A stretch of 64,000 nucleotides of DNA from an uncultured Helicobacter sp. (GTDB taxonomy: Bacteria > Campylobacterota > Campylobacteria > Campylobacterales > Helicobacteraceae), in contig CALUTE010000002.1 in the NCBI GenBank assembly GCA_944323645.1, positions 81,612 to 145,611 of the forward strand, written 5' to 3'. Under the pieces are notes generated by a model. It ran no database searches. It worked only from the letters and a program-made list of their open reading frames with translations, and was not told where the DNA came from. Of the stretch, positions 24,106 through 34,219 are shown piece by piece. Position 1 is the first letter of the stretch. Each line of letters begins with the position of its first letter. Position numbers and translations under genes: made by a program.

Positions 24106-25044
24106 TTAATGCAAAGAATCAAGATAGGCAATTGCTTGAAGTGCAGCAGTTGCACCATCTCCAGCGGCGCATACCACTTGTTTTGGAGCATTGATTCTTA
24201 TATCACCTGCTGCAAAAAGCCCTTTAAGGCTTGTTCGCATTGAAAGATCTACAACTACTGATCCGTATTCATCACATTCGCATAACATAGTGCCATCATC
24301 TTTCTGAATAACCTGTGTATTAACATCGTAGCCAACAAAGATAAAAATACCCGGTACTTGAATTTCTTTTTGTTCTTTTGTCTGTGTGTTTTGTATTATG
24401 ACACTTGTTACACCAGAGTTATCCCCTTTGATTTCTACAGGAGAGAAAGGAGTGAGAAATTCTATTTTAGGATTTGATTTGGCGTGTTCAACTGTGATTG
24501 GTGCAGCACGGAAACCATCACGCCTATGAACAAGATAGACTTTAGAGCACATTTTTGTAAGATAGATCGCCTCTTCTAGTGCTGTATCACCACCTCCTAC
24601 AACAATCACCTCTTTGTCTTTATAAAAAAACCCATCGCAAGTGGCGCAGGTACTCACACCTCTACCCCAAAACTCACTCTCACCACTAATTCCCATTCGC
24701 TTTGGGCGACCGCCAGTAGCCAAAATCACTGCTTTTGCTTCTGTTGTATTGCCATCATTGTGATGTATCGTAAAAAACTCCCCTTCTTGTGTAATTTTGC
24801 TAATTTCGACCATTTCGTGTTTGAGACCAAAGCGAAAACATTGTTCTTGCCAAGGCTCCATAAAATCTAGACCACTTTTTATTTCTTTGACTCCGGGATA
24901 ATTTTCTATCTCACTACTGCCTGTGATCTGTCCTCCGGGCATTCCTTTTTCAAATAAAACAACATCTTTAATACCACCTCGTGTTGCATACAGCCCAGCA
25001 GTAAGCCCAGCAGGTCCTCCACCAATAATTGCTAAATTGATCAT
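24106..25044 (-). CDS. trxB: Thioredoxin reductase
   Basis: A 312-residue flavoprotein: FAD motif [20 protein letters not shown], redox pair in [15 protein letters not shown] motif [12 protein letters not shown], and C-terminal GLFAAGDIR. It reduces thioredoxin using NADPH. The open frame extends to 25083, but AGGAG precedes the ATG at 25042-25044. It follows trxA after 58 bases, as in H. pylori. Confidence 0.96.
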   Translation of the reverse strand: MINLAIIGGGPAGLTAGLYATRGGIKDVVLFEKGMPGGQITGSSEIENYPGVKEIKSGLDFMEPWQEQCFRFGLKHEMVEISKITQEGEFFTIHHNDGNTTEAKAVILATGGRPKRMGISGESEFWGRGVSTCATCDGFFYKDKEVIVVGGGDTALEEAIYLTKMCSKVYLVHRRDGFRAAPITVEHAKSNPKIEFLTPFSPVEIKGDNSGVTSVIIQNTQTKEQKEIQVPGIFIFVGYDVNTQVIQKDDGTMLCECDEYGSVVVDLSMRTSLKGLFAAGDIRINAPKQVVCAAGDGATAALQAIAYLDSLH

Positions 25045-25102
25045 AAAAAAACTCCTATTTTTAAAAAAAAAGATAGACCCCAATATTTTGGGGTAAAGAA
25101 GA

Positions 25103-25420
25103 TTAAAGAAGCGCGTTGAGTTTGTCTGCTAAAACAGCTTTGCTTGTTGCACCTATAACTTGATCAATTACTGCTCCATCTTTCATAAACAGAATAGTAG
25201 GGATACTGCGGATACCAAATTGTGCTGATAGATCTTTTTCCTCATCGGTATTAACCTTACAAATTGCTGCTCTTCCTTCAAATTCGTTGGCAAGCTCATC
25301 GATTATAGGTGCAAGCATACGACAAGGACCACACCAAGAAGCCCAAAAATCTACTAATGCAACACCTGCTTTGGTTACTTGTTCAAAGTTTTCTTTGTTT
25401 AATTCAATGTATTGTCCCAT
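25103..25420 (-). CDS. trxA: Thioredoxin
   Basis: A 105-residue thioredoxin with the active site [10 protein letters not shown] and cis-proline segment RSIPTILF. It is a cytoplasmic disulfide reductase working with TrxB. AAGGAG precedes its ATG, and a TATAAT box lies 33 bases upstream. Confidence 0.97.
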   Translation of the reverse strand: MGQYIELNKENFEQVTKAGVALVDFWASWCGPCRMLAPIIDELANEFEGRAAICKVNTDEEKDLSAQFGIRSIPTILFMKDGAVIDQVIGATSKAVLADKLNALL

Positions 25421-25452
25421 TTGGTTTCTCCTTAAAATATTGGTTTCAGAAA

Positions 25453-25458
25453 ATTATA
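25453..25458 (-). promoter_or_regulatory. -10 box for trxA operon
   Basis: TATAAT on the minus strand, 33 bases before the trxA ATG, within an AT-rich gap, as typical of Helicobacter sigma-80 promoters, which lack a clear -35. Confidence 0.55.
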
Positions 25459-25610
25459 CTACAAATAGTGTAACGTTTTGGCAAATTGTTTAATGTTAAT
25501 GAAAATTTTTATTAATTGTACTTTGCATCTGCATAGCGTATGATTAAATACACATACCCTTATTTGAACAAAATATTGCTAGAAATTCTTGCATTCTTAT
25601 GATATTTGAA

Positions 25611-26906
25611 TTATTCTACAAGTATAAAGTTTGTTTCATTTGTTGTGTAAATGCGGTTTTGGTATTCCACCTGTTTATCTCGTATATTCTCACCGAAATA
25701 GCTTTTTATTCCTCTACTATTCATTTTTAGACCAAATTCTACACCAAGAGAAGTAGCATAACTTACCCAATCATAACGTAAGTCATTATTTAAAAGTGCA
25801 GCATATTCTATAAGGTGTGCATCTGTTGTGCCAATAGAGCTCACAACATAAAAATTTCGCCGACTTGCAGGTGAGGCAAGTTGGAGAATGATGGGATTAA
25901 AATTAATTTGTGTGGAGACATAAATTTTTGGTGCTCGCTGGGAATAATCCATTTGTGAGAGAATAAGTCCTGTCTTTGGTGCAGCAGTATTGAGCATAAG
26001 TGCGGCGTCAGTAAAATAGGATCTTTCTGTTGGAAGCAATGTTTTTATAAAGTGTGAGGCATCTTGGTTGCTAAGAGAGCGCCTATGTCGAATGTTTGGC
26101 GCATATTCGGTAAATAACCCAGAAAGATATTTACCAATCTGGCTATCATCGGCATACTCGAGTATGGATAAGTTTTTTAGTAACGGCATAATAGTTTCGA
26201 TTTGTTGTTTGTAGCTTATGCCACCAAAATATAGATTATCTGGTATTTTTATGTTTTTATCTTGCGCAAAACGCTCTTTGTTGATCGTAGGAATATATGT
26301 AGGATAAAGGATATTGCCATATTCTATGAGGTTTTGCGTTCCCTGATAGCTTAGCATCGCAATAACAAAGTCGAAGTTTTTTTGAATAATCCGACTATAA
26401 CTAGATTCCAGGTTTGCTATGTTTTCGTCAATACAATCAAAGACTTCAAAATCAAACTCAATATCACGTGCCATAAGATAAGCAAGCACAGTATTTGCTA
26501 TACTAACAGAGTAACGCCCTACAAGTTGCTTTGGGATAAGAAGGGCGATTTTGAAGTATTTTTGAGAGCCTGGCTCACGCACTTGCACACCATTAAGCTC
26601 TGCGAGTGCTTCAGAAAAATACTGCAAAAGTTTTTTGTCCGATGTTGTTTGATTGAATTTGGCAAGAAAAGAAAAAATATATCCTTGTGTATAAAGTTTT
26701 TTAAGACAACTATCACTACAAGAACGCTCATCTATATCAACGAATTTTTCGCTTGGTAAAGGTAGAGGAGAAATAATAGAGCTTCTAGCAAAAATGGGGG
26801 TTATTGCAGAAAAAAAGCATAGCAAAATAAGTGGCAGCATAATAAAAGTATGCTTTTTTCGCATATATTGTAGTTGTACTCGCAAAGATTGTTGGTTTAA
26901 AGACAT
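25611..26906 (-). CDS. Predicted periplasmic protein of unknown function
   Basis: A 431-residue protein with an N-terminal hydrophobic segment (FIMLPLILLCFFSAITPIFA) ending in a plausible signal-peptidase site, so probably periplasmic. The body has alternating strand/helix stretches (KIALLIPKQLVGRY, FDFVIAMLSYQGTQN) that recall periplasmic binding-protein folds, but this is weak. The start MSLNQQ is supported by AAGG upstream. The inner ATG (MRKKHTF) has no site. It appears to be conserved in Helicobacter, but I cannot name it. Confidence 0.75.
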   Translation of the reverse strand: MSLNQQSLRVQLQYMRKKHTFIMLPLILLCFFSAITPIFARSSIISPLPLPSEKFVDIDERSCSDSCLKKLYTQGYIFSFLAKFNQTTSDKKLLQYFSEALAELNGVQVREPGSQKYFKIALLIPKQLVGRYSVSIANTVLAYLMARDIEFDFEVFDCIDENIANLESSYSRIIQKNFDFVIAMLSYQGTQNLIEYGNILYPTYIPTINKERFAQDKNIKIPDNLYFGGISYKQQIETIMPLLKNLSILEYADDSQIGKYLSGLFTEYAPNIRHRRSLSNQDASHFIKTLLPTERSYFTDAALMLNTAAPKTGLILSQMDYSQRAPKIYVSTQINFNPIILQLASPASRRNFYVVSSIGTTDAHLIEYAALLNNDLRYDWVSYATSLGVEFGLKMNSRGIKSYFGENIRDKQVEYQNRIYTTNETNFILVE

Positions 26907-26966
26907 TTCTGACCTTTAGGTTGTGCTTAAGACATTAGGAGAAGTATTCTAGCATATTTTTTCCGC

Positions 26967-28481
26967 TTAAGAAATACGCCGATAGCTTAAGGCTTCGAGG
27001 AGATGTTTTTTTGTGATATTTGGCACTCCTTCAATATCTGCGATAGTCCTTGCAAGTTTTTTTAGTTTTTGGATTGAGCGGTGCGAAAGATTGAAGCGTT
27101 GCGTGGCTTGATGTAGTAGTGTTAAAGAGGGCTCATCAAGTATACAAAATTGTTCTATCTCGCGCTCGCTTAGTTTGCCATTAAAAGTACTTTGTTTTCG
27201 ACTTTTTTGGGCTTTGAATACAGAAAAGACTATATCTTGCATTTGAGCAGAATCTAGAGATGATTTAGCATTGTGTTCATTTTCTTGCATTTGGACAAAT
27301 ATATCGATTCTATCTAAAAATGGTTCGCTCAATCGAGATTTGTAGCTATCGATTTCTTTTTGAGTACAACGACATTCTTTTGTTGTGCTCAAAAGATTAC
27401 CACAAAGGCAAGGATTTTGTGCCCCAATGAGCAAAAAGGCTGTTGGATAGGTGATTTTGCTATGCACACGCGAGACAACAAGCTCATTATTTTCAAGAGG
27501 TTCTCGCAAAGATTCCAATACCTCTCTAGAGAAATGCGGCAACTCATCAAAAAACAAGATTCCATTATGAGCAAGTGCTACTTCTCCGGGTTTTGCTTCA
27601 TTTTGGGTGGCAGAACCAAGAATAGATGATTTTGAAGCACTTTGATGGGGAGATCTAAATGGTCGTAAAGGCATGTATGAAAGGGCTTGGGAAGAGAGAG
27701 CTTGAAACTTAACGCATTCAATAATCTCTTCCAAGCTCATAGGTGGCAAAATAAAGCGCAGACGCTTTGCTATCATACTTTTACCACAACCTGGACTTCC
27801 CTCAAAGATAATATTATGAAATCCACTTGCAGCAATTAATGCCGCACGTTTTGCAATTTCTTGTCCCTTGACTTCAGAAAAATTAAGCACAAAATCGCGT
27901 ACATAATAGTATGTTTTTTGATCAATATCTATGGTATTAAATTGCAGATTCTTGGGTTTTAGAATCTGAATAGATTCTGGATTTTTGATAATATCAAGGG
28001 CTTCTTGTAGGGTGTTAGCATAAAATAGTTGAAGGTTTGGAATATGGCAAAACAACTCTTGCCCTTTTTTTGGAAGTAGAACTTTGGCATTAGGGTGGCG
28101 CAGGGATACTTCAAGAAGCAGAGGATAAATATTATCATTGTATGTTAGGCTTCCATCAAGCCCTAATTCACCAAATGCAAACCATTCTTGTGGTGTGGCT
28201 TCTTGCTTTTGCAATGCTATAAGCAAAGCGATTGGTAAATCAAAATGACTGCCGGATTTAGCAAGATCTGCTGGAGCCAGGTTGATAGCTATTTTTAGTG
28301 GAGGGAAATTAAAACCTATGTGGTGGAGCGCACTTTGGATTCTTTGCTTGCTTTCTTGAATAGAGTTGTTTGCAAGTCCGGTAATAACAAATGCTGGGAG
28401 AGCACGAACAAACATAGCCTGTACTTCCACAATGCTACCGCCGATACCGTTTTTTGTTGCACAAAAAATCTTATTAACCAT
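26967..28481 (-). CDS. comM: YifB/ComM-family Mg-chelatase-like ATPase
   Basis: A 504-residue protein with the ComM layout: N-terminal Lon-protease-like fold (TGLANNSIQESKQRI), Walker A FEGSPGCGKSMIAKR, Walker B ILFFDELPHF, the FRSPHQSAS motif, a zinc-type Cys cluster (NPCLCGN, CRC) and C-terminal helical domain. ComM is a hexameric helicase promoting branch migration during natural transformation, which fits a naturally competent Helicobacter. Confidence 0.93.
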   Translation of the reverse strand: MVNKIFCATKNGIGGSIVEVQAMFVRALPAFVITGLANNSIQESKQRIQSALHHIGFNFPPLKIAINLAPADLAKSGSHFDLPIALLIALQKQEATPQEWFAFGELGLDGSLTYNDNIYPLLLEVSLRHPNAKVLLPKKGQELFCHIPNLQLFYANTLQEALDIIKNPESIQILKPKNLQFNTIDIDQKTYYYVRDFVLNFSEVKGQEIAKRAALIAASGFHNIIFEGSPGCGKSMIAKRLRFILPPMSLEEIIECVKFQALSSQALSYMPLRPFRSPHQSASKSSILGSATQNEAKPGEVALAHNGILFFDELPHFSREVLESLREPLENNELVVSRVHSKITYPTAFLLIGAQNPCLCGNLLSTTKECRCTQKEIDSYKSRLSEPFLDRIDIFVQMQENEHNAKSSLDSAQMQDIVFSVFKAQKSRKQSTFNGKLSEREIEQFCILDEPSLTLLHQATQRFNLSHRSIQKLKKLARTIADIEGVPNITKKHLLEALSYRRIS

Positions 28482-28585
28482 TTTAATAAACTTTTAAATA
28501 AGCTTCGAATATTCATTGTGCGTATTGTAGCGAGTTTTTATATGGTGAGCAAGATGAGCTTTTATTTTGTACGTGGCTTTAGATG

Positions 28586-29716
28586 TTAAAAATTAAGCCT
28601 CAGCCCCATACCCAAGCGTGTAATATGATAGTTAAATTCATAAAGACTATCGCCAAAACCATAAAGTACTTGCGTATAAAGCCCAACACGCTTACTCAAT
28701 CGGTAGGTGTAGCCAAACTCTAATCGACCTTTCCAATCCCAATAGCTTTTTGTAAAATAGTTGTTGAAAATATTATTGACATACAATTCAAAAAGATGAC
28801 GTTTATACTCATAAGAAAAAAATATATCCCCAAAACCGATATAAGAAGTAATATTGTCATTATCGCCAAGATCACTCAATAAATAGCGTGATAAAGGCAC
28901 CCAAGCACGCAAAGAAAGCCCAAATCTACCACGTTGCCAATCAATTTGCGCAACGATTCTGTCAATAGATTTGGAGCGAGAAAACCATCGCGAATCATCT
29001 GGCGTTAAACCCTCATTGCGCCTATCAGCTAAACCAACATCAAGATTATCTTTGCGCTCACCATTGCTTAAATGCCATAGCCCAATACGCAACCATGTGA
29101 TATATCCACCTAAAAAAGGGAGTTGTCGCTCATAGTTGAAGTTTAGGCTTGGACTAAAATTAATATCTCGCATTGGTCGAGAATCTTGTGTGTTATATAT
29201 TTGAAACCAGTGGGTTTGCGTATAGGCAAAATCAAAGCTGCAATGTTTGCAAACTAAATGTTCAAAATATACGACTCTAAAACTCACTTGAAATTTTATT
29301 TCCATAGGAATATCGCGCATAGAGTAGGGCGATGAAAAACTATAATAAGCAGGTAAAATATAAACTGGTAGGTTGTTTGTAAGCTGAATATATTTAGATT
29401 TTGTGTTGATTGGCAAATTTGGGTTTTCTGGCGGATTTAGAAGTCGATTGTTATAGAGATTGCTTTCATCATTGTAAAATAACATGGAGCTTACAGAATT
29501 TGTAGATTCACTATCTGTGTCTGATGTTTTGGTGGAGTTTTGTGAGGTAGCAGTATTTGTATGTTCATAATCTTTGATAGAAACCTTAACATTTATGGGC
29601 ATAGAAGGCGCATTTGGAGTTCGTATCAAGACAGCTTTGCTGGGTATGCAAAACAATAAATGAGGAATAAGAATGCAGAGATAAATATAGGTCAAGGTTC
29701 GTTGTGATAGTTGCAT
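28586..29716 (-). CDS. pldA: Outer-membrane phospholipase A
   Basis: A 376-residue OMPLA. Signal-like N-terminus, variable Ser/Thr-rich segment to about residue 90, then the barrel with FAYTQTHWFQIYN and the active-site block IGLWHLSNGERKDN followed by SRSKSIDR, which carry the His-Ser pair and downstream Asn-region of OMPLA. It ends in Phe, as outer-membrane barrels do (LGMGLRLNF). It hydrolyses phospholipids in the outer membrane. H. pylori PldA is phase variable via a C tract. No such tract is seen here. Confidence 0.93.
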   Translation of the reverse strand: MQLSQRTLTYIYLCILIPHLLFCIPSKAVLIRTPNAPSMPINVKVSIKDYEHTNTATSQNSTKTSDTDSESTNSVSSMLFYNDESNLYNNRLLNPPENPNLPINTKSKYIQLTNNLPVYILPAYYSFSSPYSMRDIPMEIKFQVSFRVVYFEHLVCKHCSFDFAYTQTHWFQIYNTQDSRPMRDINFSPSLNFNYERQLPFLGGYITWLRIGLWHLSNGERKDNLDVGLADRRNEGLTPDDSRWFSRSKSIDRIVAQIDWQRGRFGLSLRAWVPLSRYLLSDLGDNDNITSYIGFGDIFFSYEYKRHLFELYVNNIFNNYFTKSYWDWKGRLEFGYTYRLSKRVGLYTQVLYGFGDSLYEFNYHITRLGMGLRLNF

Positions 29717-29748
29717 ATTTCCCCTAGAATCTGATCATATTTATACTA

Positions 29749-30177
29749 TTATCGAAAGGTTTTATTGCGCGATGTGATAAAAAGATAAATAGCATTAATC
29801 TCCTCATCTGTAAGATTATATTTTGGCATTATGCTACCATCTTTGCTTAAAGCAAGTTTGAAAGCATCAAATTCAAGATTATTGATGCGTGGCACAATAA
29901 GATGCTTTTCTTTGCCTTTATGTATGTAAGAAGCAAGCAATGTTTCTTCTCCATCTTGTCCATGACATTTTATGCAGCCTATACCACGTGGGTTCTCATA
30001 GAGATTTGCACCATACTCTTGGGGTGTAATAAAGCCATCATTTTCTTGTGATCCGATTGGATCAGAATCTGATGCGATCTTTGTATTTGCGACTTCTGCA
30101 TAAAGACAAGTAATCATTATGCATATTGCCCCTAGCCACAATGCAAAGGGTATTTTTTTATTGCACAGATTTTTCAT
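29749..30177 (-). CDS. c-type cytochrome
   Basis: A 142-residue secreted protein: N-terminal signal (LWLGAICIMITCLYAEVA), one heme site GIGCIKCHGQDG (CXXCH) and a distal Met in IMPKYNLTDEE. This makes it a small periplasmic electron carrier with one heme. The partner is unknown. It is divergent from folD with a 65-base shared promoter gap. Confidence 0.88.
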   Translation of the reverse strand: MKNLCNKKIPFALWLGAICIMITCLYAEVANTKIASDSDPIGSQENDGFITPQEYGANLYENPRGIGCIKCHGQDGEETLLASYIHKGKEKHLIVPRINNLEFDAFKLALSKDGSIMPKYNLTDEEINAIYLFITSRNKTFR

Positions 30178-30201
30178 ATACTGCCTTTAAGCTTTTTTAA
30201 G

Positions 30202-30207
30202 TATAAT
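30202..30207 (+). promoter_or_regulatory. -10 box for folD
   Basis: TATAAT 36 bases upstream of the folD ATG, in the divergent gap. Confidence 0.45.
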
Positions 30208-30242
30208 ACCACATTTTTCAAAATCCGCCATAAAGGCAATTG

Positions 30243-31100
30243 ATGATTCTTTTAGATGGTAAAGCCCTTTCAGCACATATACAAGAACAACTCAAAGTTA
30301 CTATCGCTTCTTTACCACGCCCGCCAAAAATCGTTGTAATACTTGTTGGTGATGATGCGCCTTCGCGTGCCTATGTTACTATGAAAGCTAAAGCTTGTGC
30401 AAATGTTGGAATGTGCGGAGAGATTTTGGAGTTTGGACAACAAATCAATGAAAAAGAGCTTATCAAGCAAATACAACAGTTAAATAACGATGTATCAGTT
30501 GATGGAATCCTTGTTCAATTGCCGCTACCAAAGCATATTGATACAAGCGCAATTCTAGAATCTATTGATCCACAAAAAGATGTAGATGGTTTTCACCCAT
30601 TTAATGTTGGTAGAATTCAGTGTAAAACAAAGCTTGATTCTGCATTTGCACCAGCCACAGCTCTTGGTATTATGCGGCTTTTAAGTCATTATGACATAAA
30701 AGTGAGTGGTAAGAATGTTGCTATAGTCGGTGCAAGTAATATCGTAGGTAAGCCACTTGCTGCTTTGATGCATAATGCGGGTGCAACTACAAGTCTTTGT
30801 CATATTCTCACTAAGGATATAAAACTTTATACTAAAAGCGCAGATATTGTTTGTGTAGGCGTTGGTAAAGTTAATTTGATCCGTGCAGATATGATACAAG
30901 AGGGTGCCGTGGTTATTGATATTGGGATTAACCGTTTAGATTCTGGTGCATTAGTGGGTGATGTGGATTTTGAGAATGTTTGCAAAAAAGCAAGCTTTAT
31001 CACGCCGGTTCCAGGGGGGACTGGACCTATGACAGTTGCTTGTTTGCTAGAAAATACACTTAAAGCTTATCAGTTGCGCTCTTATACAAAATCTTGTTAG
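30243..31100 (+). CDS. folD: Methylenetetrahydrofolate dehydrogenase/cyclohydrolase
   Basis: FolD with SRAYVTMKAKACANVG, VDGILVQLPLP, the NADP motif VGASNIVGKPLAALM and C-terminal TPVPGGTGPMTVA. It interconverts methylene-, methenyl- and 10-formyl-THF. 10-formyl-THF is the donor the two formyltransferases of the sugar locus would use. The start is ATG 30243 (MILLDGK), after AAAGG. The frame opens one codon earlier at TTG. First gene of the conserved folD-ychF block. Confidence 0.96.
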   Translation: MILLDGKALSAHIQEQLKVTIASLPRPPKIVVILVGDDAPSRAYVTMKAKACANVGMCGEILEFGQQINEKELIKQIQQLNNDVSVDGILVQLPLPKHIDTSAILESIDPQKDVDGFHPFNVGRIQCKTKLDSAFAPATALGIMRLLSHYDIKVSGKNVAIVGASNIVGKPLAALMHNAGATTSLCHILTKDIKLYTKSADIVCVGVGKVNLIRADMIQEGAVVIDIGINRLDSGALVGDVDFENVCKKASFITPVPGGTGPMTVACLLENTLKAYQLRSYTKSC

Positions 31101-31164
31101 TATCTTGAGTGAGAAGTTTTATGTTTAGCATATTTTGGCTATTTTACATATAAAGGATAATACG

Positions 31165-32130
31165 ATGAAATCGTTTTTTTGTGCTTGTTATAGATTCTGT
31201 TCTAGTTGGGTTGGTACCATTATCATTGTACTTTTATTGATTTTTTTTATTGCTCAAGCTTTTGTTATTCCTTCCAGATCAATGGTTGGAACTTTGTATG
31301 AGGGAGATTTTTTGTTTGTTAAAAAGTTTAGTTATGGCGTACCGATTCCAAGGATTCCCTGGGTAGAAGTAGCTGTTTTACCAGATTTTCGTGGCAATGG
31401 ACATATTATCGAAGGAAAAGGACCAGAGCGAGGAGATATTGTTGTATTTATCCCTCCTCATAGCCCAAAGCAGTATTTTGTCAAGCGTACATTTGCCAAA
31501 GGTGGTGATGAAGTCGTATTTACACCAGAAGGATTGTATCTCCACCCAAATGAGGGCAATGAATATGTATTAGAACATTATAAAGACTATGAGATGGTTC
31601 AGCTGCAAGATAAGCTCTTTGTTCTTGATCCTTATGAAAAGGAATATGCTGGAATCAACTACCAAGAGGGGTATTCAGCATTTGTTGCAATGAGCGATAC
31701 TTATGTGGGTGCGACTCTAGCTCGTGTTTCTCCTTATGATTATGCAGCAAATGGAAGAGGTATAGCTATGGAACCAATCATTCAAAATGGTATGATTAGC
31801 TTTTTTTATAAAAAGATTAATGAAGGTGAATATTTTATGATAGGCGATAATCGCAATAATAGCGAAGATTCTAGATTCTGGGGGAGTGTGCCTTATAAAA
31901 ATATTATTGGTAAGCCGTGGTTTATTTATTTGAGTATGAATCTATCAGAAAGTATAGAAGCAAATGCAAAACACGATACCAAGCAGCGTTATAGTATACG
32001 TTGGGAACGAATGTTTAAAAGCATTTCGGGTTTAGAAAATCTTGCAAAAGAGCGTAAAGAACAGCGAGAATCTAGCCAATCATCTTTATCTCTTGATTCG
32101 GTTTCTATGGCCGATTATCCTATACAATAA
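31165..32130 (+). CDS. lepB: Signal peptidase I
   Basis: A 321-residue membrane protease: one N-terminal TM (VGTIIIVLLLIFFIAQAFVI), the catalytic Ser in IPSRSMVGTL, Lys in YFVKRTFAKGGD, and GDNRNNSEDSRFWGSV. It cleaves signal peptides at the periplasmic face. The frame is open from 31135, but AAAGGA precedes the ATG at 31165. Confidence 0.95.
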   Translation: MKSFFCACYRFCSSWVGTIIIVLLLIFFIAQAFVIPSRSMVGTLYEGDFLFVKKFSYGVPIPRIPWVEVAVLPDFRGNGHIIEGKGPERGDIVVFIPPHSPKQYFVKRTFAKGGDEVVFTPEGLYLHPNEGNEYVLEHYKDYEMVQLQDKLFVLDPYEKEYAGINYQEGYSAFVAMSDTYVGATLARVSPYDYAANGRGIAMEPIIQNGMISFFYKKINEGEYFMIGDNRNNSEDSRFWGSVPYKNIIGKPWFIYLSMNLSESIEANAKHDTKQRYSIRWERMFKSISGLENLAKERKEQRESSQSSLSLDSVSMADYPIQ

Positions 32131-32133
32131 ACT

Positions 32134-32796
32134 ATGGATTTGCTTACCCAATCTATTCTTGTTGTCCTTATGATTGTAGCACTTCTTGTGGGAATTATAG
32201 GGCATGAGATTATGCATGGACTTGTGGCTTATCATTATGGTGATACAAGTGCAAAAGAAGCCAAACGACTTAGTGTCAATCCAATTCGACATATTGATAT
32301 TGTGGGTTCTATTATTTTACCTGCTGTCCTTTATTGTGTTAATGCTCCTTTTTTGTTTGGGTGGGCAAAGCCTGTACCAGTAAATATTCATTATATTATT
32401 GAGCGGAATGGATATGGAGCAGCCATTGGTGTGGCTATCGCAGGTGTTAGTTATAATTTTGCCTTAGCCTTACTTGCTTCAATCATACTTAATAGTGGAT
32501 TTTTTGATACCGCTGAACATACCATATCAAGTGCTATTGTGGTGACATTTTTAATCTATTTGATTAAATACAATGTTTTTCTTTGTTTTTTCAATCTCCT
32601 TCCTATACCACCCCTTGATGGTTCAAGGGTGCTTATTTTTGCAGCATTAAAATTTCGTTTTCTTCAGCTTGCTAAATTTTTAGAAAATATAGCTCCTTAT
32701 GGAATGATTATATTGATTATTGTATTATTTATACCAACTTTATCTGATATTTTGTTTTATCCAGTTACAATGCTGTTGAAGTTTTTGTTACTATAA
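32134..32796 (+). CDS. M50-family membrane metalloprotease
   Basis: A 220-residue polytopic protein. TM1 carries the zinc-binding GHEIMHGLVAYHYGD (HExxH). TM3 region carries NLLPIPPLDGSRVL, the NxxPxxxxDG motif of site-2 proteases. There are about five TM segments and no PDZ domain. It starts 3 bases after lepB. H. pylori has the same neighbour pair. Substrate unknown. Confidence 0.9.
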   Translation: MDLLTQSILVVLMIVALLVGIIGHEIMHGLVAYHYGDTSAKEAKRLSVNPIRHIDIVGSIILPAVLYCVNAPFLFGWAKPVPVNIHYIIERNGYGAAIGVAIAGVSYNFALALLASIILNSGFFDTAEHTISSAIVVTFLIYLIKYNVFLCFFNLLPIPPLDGSRVLIFAALKFRFLQLAKFLENIAPYGMIILIIVLFIPTLSDILFYPVTMLLKFLLL

Positions 32797-32808
32797 AGAG
32801 GATACACA

Positions 32809-33288
32809 ATGATTTTTATCGCTTCTGATCACGCAGGTTATGATCTAAAAAGCTTTGTAAAAGACTATCTTTCACAAAAAGAATATGCTTTGTGCGATCT
32901 AGGCACAACTAGTAGTGTACAACGCGTAGATTACCCTGATTATGCAAGTCTTCTTTCTCATAAGCTTTTAGAAGCAAACACTCTTTATGTTACCACACGA
33001 AATTCTATATATAATTCTTGGAATTCAGAGAATCTAGGAATTTTAATTTGTGGGAGTGGGATTGGTATGAGTATGAGTGCTAATCGTATAAATGGTATCC
33101 GAGCCGCACTTTGTACAAGTGCATATATGGCAAAAATGGCACGCTTACATAATGATGCCAATATATTATGTCTTGGTGCGCGTATTAGTGGTGTTGGTGA
33201 GGTAGAATCCATACTTGATGCATTTTTACAAACAGACTTTGAGGGGGGAAGGCATAGTGGTCGTGTAGAGAAGATAGATAGGGGATAA
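32809..33288 (+). CDS. rpiB: Ribose-5-phosphate isomerase B
   Basis: A 159-residue RpiB: FIASDHAGYDLKSFV, CDLGT, RVDYPDYA, catalytic-loop ILICGSGIGMSMSANR and RAALCTS. It interconverts ribulose- and ribose-5-phosphate. A ~15-residue insertion lies before the GSGIGMS loop. Confidence 0.95.
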   Translation: MIFIASDHAGYDLKSFVKDYLSQKEYALCDLGTTSSVQRVDYPDYASLLSHKLLEANTLYVTTRNSIYNSWNSENLGILICGSGIGMSMSANRINGIRAALCTSAYMAKMARLHNDANILCLGARISGVGEVESILDAFLQTDFEGGRHSGRVEKIDRG

Positions 33289-33291
33289 TAA

Positions 33292-33630
33292 ATGGATTTA
33301 GCACTAAAATGGTTTGTTGGGACAATTTTTGTTTTGTTTGTTTTATATATGGTTGCTAAAACGATGTTTTATAAATCTGTTGCCCAAAAAGAAGAAAAAA
33401 ATGCAGCAGCCATGAAACTAACACTCCAAGAAGCAGAAATCCTTATCCAAAAACATCAGCTACAACTGCAGAGAGCGTTGGGCAATATTGATATTCTCAC
33501 TCAAGAGATGAACTCTTTGCGCAATGAGATTAAAACACTAAAAGCGCGCAATTCCCAATATCGTGTTGAAACCGATAAATATAGAACACGTATAAAAGAT
33601 TTGGAGCAAAAGATAGAAGCACTTTTGTAA
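33292..33630 (+). CDS. Small membrane-anchored coiled-coil protein
   Basis: A 112-residue protein with one N-terminal TM (WFVGTIFVLFVLYMVAKTM) followed by a long, heptad-rich helical region (from about residue 30 to the end, e.g. QRALGNIDILTQEMNSLRN). No catalytic motif. A homologue appears to sit at the same place in the H. pylori operon. Function unknown. Confidence 0.8.
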   Translation: MDLALKWFVGTIFVLFVLYMVAKTMFYKSVAQKEEKNAAAMKLTLQEAEILIQKHQLQLQRALGNIDILTQEMNSLRNEIKTLKARNSQYRVETDKYRTRIKDLEQKIEALL

Positions 33631-33667
33631 TAAAATAGAAATATCCATTTTACATAAAGGATCAAAT

Positions 33668-34219
33668 ATGTCAGACTTAAAGCTTACCGACTTACAAATG
33701 CAAGTAAAGCACCACTTGCGCGAGATTCCTAATTATCCAAAAGAGGGAATCTTGTTTTATGACATTACCACAATTCTAGATAACGCATCTTGTTTGCACA
33801 ATATTATCGACTTTTGGAAGATGCGCTATGAGAGGGAGTGTATTACGCATATTGTTGGTATAGAATCTAGGGGTTTTACCTTTGGTTCAGCACTTGCATA
33901 TGCGCTTGGTGTTGGTTTCGTCCCTGTACGCAAAAAAGGCAAACTTCCTTACAAAACATATGCGCAGGAATATACGCTTGAATACGGTGTTGATACTCTA
34001 GAGATCCATGTCGATGCGTTTAAGAATCAAGCTGATGAACGAGCTAGAGTAGTGCTTGTAGATGATTTGCTTGCTACTGGAGGAACGGCAGCTGCAAGTA
34101 TTGAGTTGATAAAAAGGGCTGGAGGAGATTGTGTGGAAGCTTGTTTTCTTATACGTCTTGCAGAGCTTGGAGGAGAAAAGAAGCTTGCCACAAGATATAT
34201 GAATATACTGGATGTATGA
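33668..34219 (+). CDS. apt: Adenine phosphoribosyltransferase
   Basis: A 183-residue Apt with GIESRGFTFGSALAYALG, the flexible loop RKKGKLPYKT, and PRPP-binding VVLVDDLLATGGTAAA. It salvages adenine to AMP. AAAGGA precedes the ATG. Its TGA overlaps the dedA start. Confidence 0.95.
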   Translation: MSDLKLTDLQMQVKHHLREIPNYPKEGILFYDITTILDNASCLHNIIDFWKMRYERECITHIVGIESRGFTFGSALAYALGVGFVPVRKKGKLPYKTYAQEYTLEYGVDTLEIHVDAFKNQADERARVVLVDDLLATGGTAAASIELIKRAGGDCVEACFLIRLAELGGEKKLATRYMNILDV